A DNA stretch of 44,324 nt from Rhodospirillaceae bacterium (GTDB lineage: Bacteria; Pseudomonadota; Alphaproteobacteria; TMED109): assembly GCA_902615805.1 (NCBI GenBank), contig CACMQH010000006.1, positions 1 through 44,324 of the forward strand, given 5' to 3'. The notes below the pieces were generated by a model. That model saw only the letters and a program-made list of their open reading frames with translations. It was not told where the DNA came from and ran no database searches. Positions within the stretch are counted from its first letter, which is position 1. Every line of letters begins with the position of its first letter. This document shows positions 41,876 through 44,324 of this stretch, one piece after another. The translations under genes and the position numbers were made by a program.

Positions 41876-42115
41876 TTAATTATCTATTTTATATGTTTTT
41901 GCTATCAAATTTGCTATTATTTCTCTTTGTTCTTGTGGTAATGGCTTTAATGCTTCCTCCAAAACACACTTACCCTGTTTGTAGGCATCATAAAACTGGG
42001 ATTTCTTGCCCATTAATTTGCTTGAATTATCTGTAGGGTTTTTATCAAAAAACTCGCAAGCTATAGTTAAATTTGAAAAAAATAGTATACTAATTATTGT
42101 TATTAAATATTTCAT
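41876..42115 (-). CDS. Small exported Cys protein, family A (copy 2)
   Basis: A 79-residue protein; signal peptide ends TIAC (about 1-20). MGKKSQFYDAYKQGKCVLEE and LPQEQREIIANLIAKTYK align with the copy at 38845-39099 (GKNSEF...KCLL...LIAKLILNAY). Both keep a Cys at the mature N-terminus and a second in KC-x-L. Lipidation is possible but TIAC is a weak lipobox. Function unknown. Confidence 0.6.
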   Translation of the reverse strand: MKYLITIISILFFSNLTIACEFFDKNPTDNSSKLMGKKSQFYDAYKQGKCVLEEALKPLPQEQREIIANLIAKTYKIDN

Positions 42116-42184
42116 TGAAACTCCTTAAAGTATTTAATACGCTTGTATTTGCCTTTAGTTCACTTTATTTAATAAATATTTATA

Positions 42185-42613
42185 TTAAGAATTAATATAT
42201 TCTCTTAAATGTTTAGTTTCAAAAGCATAATTTTCTATAATTCTATTAACTACATCACCAATTGACACAATACCAAGTAATTTATGCTGTTCCATGATTG
42301 GTATATGCCTTATTTTATTTTCATTCATTATTTCCATTAGTTCTTTTGAAGAAGAATTTTTATTACAAAAGATTATATTTTTTGTCATAACATCTTTAAT
42401 CTTAATTGTGTTATTATTTAATATCATTTTATAGTTTCTAACTAAATCCCTCTCAGAAACTATACCTACAGGGTAATTGGACTCTAGAGATGTTACTACA
42501 ACACAACCAACTTTATTTTTGTTAAGGGTATCAACTAAATTTTTAACAGAACTATTTTCATCTAAAGTAATACAAGTTCTTTTCATTAACTTTTGTACTA
42601 AAGTTTCTGGCAT
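42185..42613 (-). CDS. CBS-pair protein
   Basis: A 142-residue soluble protein of two CBS motifs and little else: VKNLVDTLNKNKVGCVVVTS with VGIVSERDLVRNY, and SSKELMEIMNENKIRHIPIM with LLGIVSIGDVVNRII. Such stand-alone pairs bind AMP/ATP and act as energy sensors. It is coupled by TAATG to the upstream HPF-like gene. No membrane anchor, unlike the CBS protein at 25628. A role in energy-dependent control of ribosome hibernation is suggested by the coupling only. Confidence 0.85.
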   Translation of the reverse strand: MPETLVQKLMKRTCITLDENSSVKNLVDTLNKNKVGCVVVTSLESNYPVGIVSERDLVRNYKMILNNNTIKIKDVMTKNIIFCNKNSSSKELMEIMNENKIRHIPIMEQHKLLGIVSIGDVVNRIIENYAFETKHLREYINS

Positions 42614-42981
42614 TATCTCAAATTATATAAAAGAAAACTGTCTTTAAGTAATCTTATTTGTTTATTCCCCTTATTCTCATTCTTTATTTTTCTGTAATGT
42701 CTTCTTAATATTTTGCTAAGATGTATAATTGCCAAGTTTAAAGCATCATAAGGAAGTTTGGCCTTTCCCGTAGCTTCATAACCAGCACTTTCAGATAATA
42801 CTATCTTTAGTTTTACTTTATAATAATATTTTCTTTTTATTATATTTGAACTGTAGCTGATAGCCTTTACTGCATATTTACTTACTACTTCAGAAAATTT
42901 TTTTTTACAATAAAGAGAATAATTATTTCCAATTTTTATATTTTGTCCTGAAACTTTTTTATATACATTAGATTTAATCAT
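42613..42981 (-). CDS. Short HPF/RaiA-like ribosome hibernation protein
   Basis: A 122-residue basic protein. VSGQNIKIGNNYSLYCKKKF, EVVSKYAVKAISYSS, VKLKIVLSESAGYEATGKAK, LPYDALNLAIIHLSKILRRH and YRKIKNE match the N-terminal S30AE domain of HPF (V-S-G-x-N-I-x-I, G-x-A, D-x-x-x-A, LRR-YK-K). The C-terminal dimerisation domain of long HPF, usual in alphaproteobacteria, is absent. Moderately divergent but the order of motifs is convincing. Coupled to a CBS protein. Confidence 0.6.
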   Translation of the reverse strand: MIKSNVYKKVSGQNIKIGNNYSLYCKKKFSEVVSKYAVKAISYSSNIIKRKYYYKVKLKIVLSESAGYEATGKAKLPYDALNLAIIHLSKILRRHYRKIKNENKGNKQIRLLKDSFLLYNLR

Positions 42982-43010
42982 TAAAAGTATACTAGCATAT
43001 TTTGATATTT

Positions 43011-43060
43011 ATGTAAATATTTGTAAAAATATATAAAAATATTGTAAATTTTGTAAATAT
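43011..43060. repeat. Four TTGTAAA-type direct repeats upstream of the small membrane gene
   Basis: TGTAAATAT (43012-43020), TTGTAAAAAT (43021-43030), TTGTAAATT (43042-43050) and TTGTAAATAT (43051-43060) occur in 49 bp within the 104-bp divergent gap. They could be operator iterons or AT-rich chance. Confidence 0.3.
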
Positions 43061-43085
43061 ATATATAATATTTGTGATTTTTTAA

Positions 43086-43327
43086 ATGTGTGCTTTAAAT
43101 TGGTCACATTATAAAGAAATAATCCCTGACAGTTTAAATCACCAGATTATCGAGAGGTAGGTGAATTACATTTGGGGTTAGATAAAGATAGAGAAAGAAG
43201 ACTTGCTAGTACTGGTAAATGGTTTGAACCAGGCGTCAAAACAAAAACTAATATCTGGTCTGTTATAGTATTGCCAATAATATTAATAATAAGTCTTTTA
43301 TTTACGGTCTTTATAGCTTTAAACTAA
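43086..43327 (+). CDS. Small membrane-protein gene split by a -1 frame change at U UUA AAU
   Basis: An ATG at 43086 opens MCALNWSHYKEIIPDSL, then the frame ends at TAG (43158). The -1 frame, closed upstream by TGA at 43127 and with no ATG or GTG before the conserved-looking part (TTG at 43172 is the first candidate), encodes SPDYREVGELHLGLDKDRE, RRLASTGKWFEPG, VKTKTNIW, then a membrane helix SVIVLPIILIISLLFTVFIA and stops at 43327. The two frames meet at TTTAAAT (43133-43139), a canonical slippery heptamer in phase. Either real -1 frameshifting, a one-base loss (TTTAAAAT would be in frame), or a sequencing error. Confidence 0.55.
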
Positions 43328-43390
43328 AATAAGACCAAGTTTTAATCAAAAAAACAAAATTTAGCATATTTTGTTAATAGTATGATTTTT

Positions 43391-43678
43391 TTAAATTTGC
43401 TTACAATGAAAATACTTAGTTTCCTCAGGTTTATTGTAATCTGTTTTATAAGAATATTTTAAATATTTTTTGTTATTTTCATCATACTCTACTTTAACCT
43501 CTACAGGATAATTATATGTTAACTTGATAAGATCAGAATGAATTTGATCTAGATTAAGTTCACATTTTTCTATTGTATCGTGCAAAATAGGTCTTAAATA
43601 AACCGGAGCCTTTGTTTCTATTTTTGATGAGCTAATGATTACTGTAATTAAAATCCACATAAGATAAAGATCTTTCAA
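43391..43678 (-). CDS. Small exported protein, unknown
   Basis: A 95-residue protein with an N-terminal hydrophobic segment (MWILITVIISSS, possibly starting at the second Met, residue 8). The mature region has a LRPILHDTIEKCELNLDQIH helix and strand pairs (PVEVKVEYDENNKKYLKYSY), ending FHCKQI; two cysteines could pair. No family recognised. It follows the O-antigen ligase-like gene by 33 bp on the same strand. Confidence 0.5.
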   Translation of the reverse strand: MKDLYLMWILITVIISSSKIETKAPVYLRPILHDTIEKCELNLDQIHSDLIKLTYNYPVEVKVEYDENNKKYLKYSYKTDYNKPEETKYFHCKQI

Positions 43679-43711
43679 AAGTTTATTGTTATAAATATAA
43701 TCTATACCTAT

Positions 43712-44324
43712 CTATTTTTGTAAAAGCTTATATAGAATATTATAAATTAATATATTAATAAATATAATAGATATCCACCATATTTGCCAAAACCCATAAC
43801 TAAATTGTCCTATTAAAAATATTTGAAACAAGGAAACTAAACTAAATGCAGCATATTTACTATTTATTTTTTTAATTTCATATATTTGATTTATAATATT
43901 ATATAAAAATATATAAAATAAAATAATTCCTAAAACACCTAATTCTAACCATAATTGCAAAATACTATTATGAGGATGTAATGGTATAGCTGATAACATT
44001 TTATTTTCATTATTTATGATTTTATATTGATCCCCAATGACTCTAGAAGAAAATATACCATGACCGAATAGAGGTTTTTCTAAAATTTTTTCTTTAGAAA
44101 AGCTCCAAATTACTCTCCTATGTATAATTTTTTCTTCTAATGTTAATGCATAATAATTTAGAGTATACAAAAATATAGGGATTTTTTTATCTGCTTTATA
44201 TAAGGCATTAAAAGCCATTTCATAAAATGTACAGCAGAAGCCTAATCCTTGTTTAGCAGCATCACTGAAACCCATATTACCACTTCTAACATTCCTAGCT
44301 AAGTTTTCTAAATTTGTATTATTT
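43712..44324 (-). CDS. O-antigen ligase/polymerase (Wzy/WaaL) family, 5' end outside window
   Basis: The C-terminal portion of a multi-spanning membrane protein; the reading frame stays open to the window's last base, so about 204 codons are seen of the roughly 400 usual. The family hallmarks are HRRVIWSFSKEKILEKPLFG, GHGIFSSRV, and LHPHNSILQLWLELGVLG, the periplasmic loop with the HxHN motif, followed by three hydrophobic segments. It transfers or polymerises surface glycans at the periplasmic face. The ATG at 44275 is internal, not the start. Ligase and polymerase cannot be told apart here. Confidence 0.8.
   Translation of the reverse strand, partial: NNTNLENLARNVRSGNMGFSDAAKQGLGFCCTFYEMAFNALYKADKKIPIFLYTLNYYALTLEEKIIHRRVIWSFSKEKILEKPLFGHGIFSSRVIGDQYKIINNENKMLSAIPLHPHNSILQLWLELGVLGIILFYIFLYNIINQIYEIKKINSKYAAFSLVSLFQIFLIGQFSYGFWQIWWISIIFINILIYNILYKLLQK

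Noticed and set aside
42982-43390. A tRNA or small RNA in the gap
   Set aside because: I found no cloverleaf or strong hairpin; the stretch is AT-rich repeats and the small membrane-protein gene.

Overview
The window reads as one stretch of a small, AT-rich, gene-dense alphaproteobacterial chromosome, probably marine and streamlined. The best lineage markers are the circularly permuted ssrA (tmRNA) gene next to an alpha-type SspB adaptor, the run hflK-hflC-DUF2065-degP, a ThyX thymidylate synthase, and an alpha-style PBP2/RodA pair. Genes are almost contiguous: several convergent pairs overlap at their stop codons, and six same-strand junctions share one base in a TAATG stop/start. There are no tRNAs, rRNAs, insertion sequences or CRISPR arrays. 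Taxonomy is inferred from gene content, not from a marker search.

Layout. 1-5150: cell-elongation genes (PBP2, cut by the window edge, and RodA), then on the minus strand a voltage-sensor-type K+ channel, a small unknown, a Sel1-repeat secreted protein and a protein with an NHLP/nitrile-hydratase-like leader domain. 5215-8711: flagellar block (hook/rod protein; minus-strand operon miaA-flhG-fliA-unknown), so the cell is probably motile. 8739-14329: serB, the envelope quality-control cluster hflK-hflC-DUF2065-degP, and the Fe-S carrier Mrp. 14322-24180: thyX, the permuted tmRNA followed without a visible terminator by sspB and class I fumarase, then a minus-strand operon dapA-smpB-gpx-asmA-gst, then a lytic transglycosylase. 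All the tmRNA tagging parts (ssrA, sspB, smpB) lie within 6 kb.

24232-29349: two abutting PD-(D/E)XK nuclease-like genes, a membrane-anchored CBS protein, a tungstate-type ABC importer (TupBCA), a membrane-anchored nuclease-fold protein and a secreted HNH nuclease. 29381-36081 is the strongest system-level signal: a candidate zinc-acquisition island around a zur-type Fur regulator. Leftward lie a porin-like outer-membrane protein with a His-rich tail and a His-repeat MerC protein. Rightward lie zur, a small membrane protein, a ZrgA-like His-rich periplasmic protein, an ABC ATPase, an FtsX-like permease and a DUF3299 protein. A 14-bp perfect palindrome sits between the divergent arms.

36105-44324: two previously untracked tiny genes (a two-helix membrane peptide and a lipoprotein), a flavoprotein, a secreted hydrolase, and an accessory patch of small exported proteins. 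The patch contains two local paralog families: three proteins with a G-G-F...Y-G motif, and two Cys-containing peptides. It is followed by a CBS protein translationally coupled to a short HPF/RaiA-like ribosome-hibernation protein, a small membrane-protein gene whose two halves join only through a -1 shift at a U UUA AAU heptamer, and the cut end of an O-antigen ligase/polymerase-family gene.
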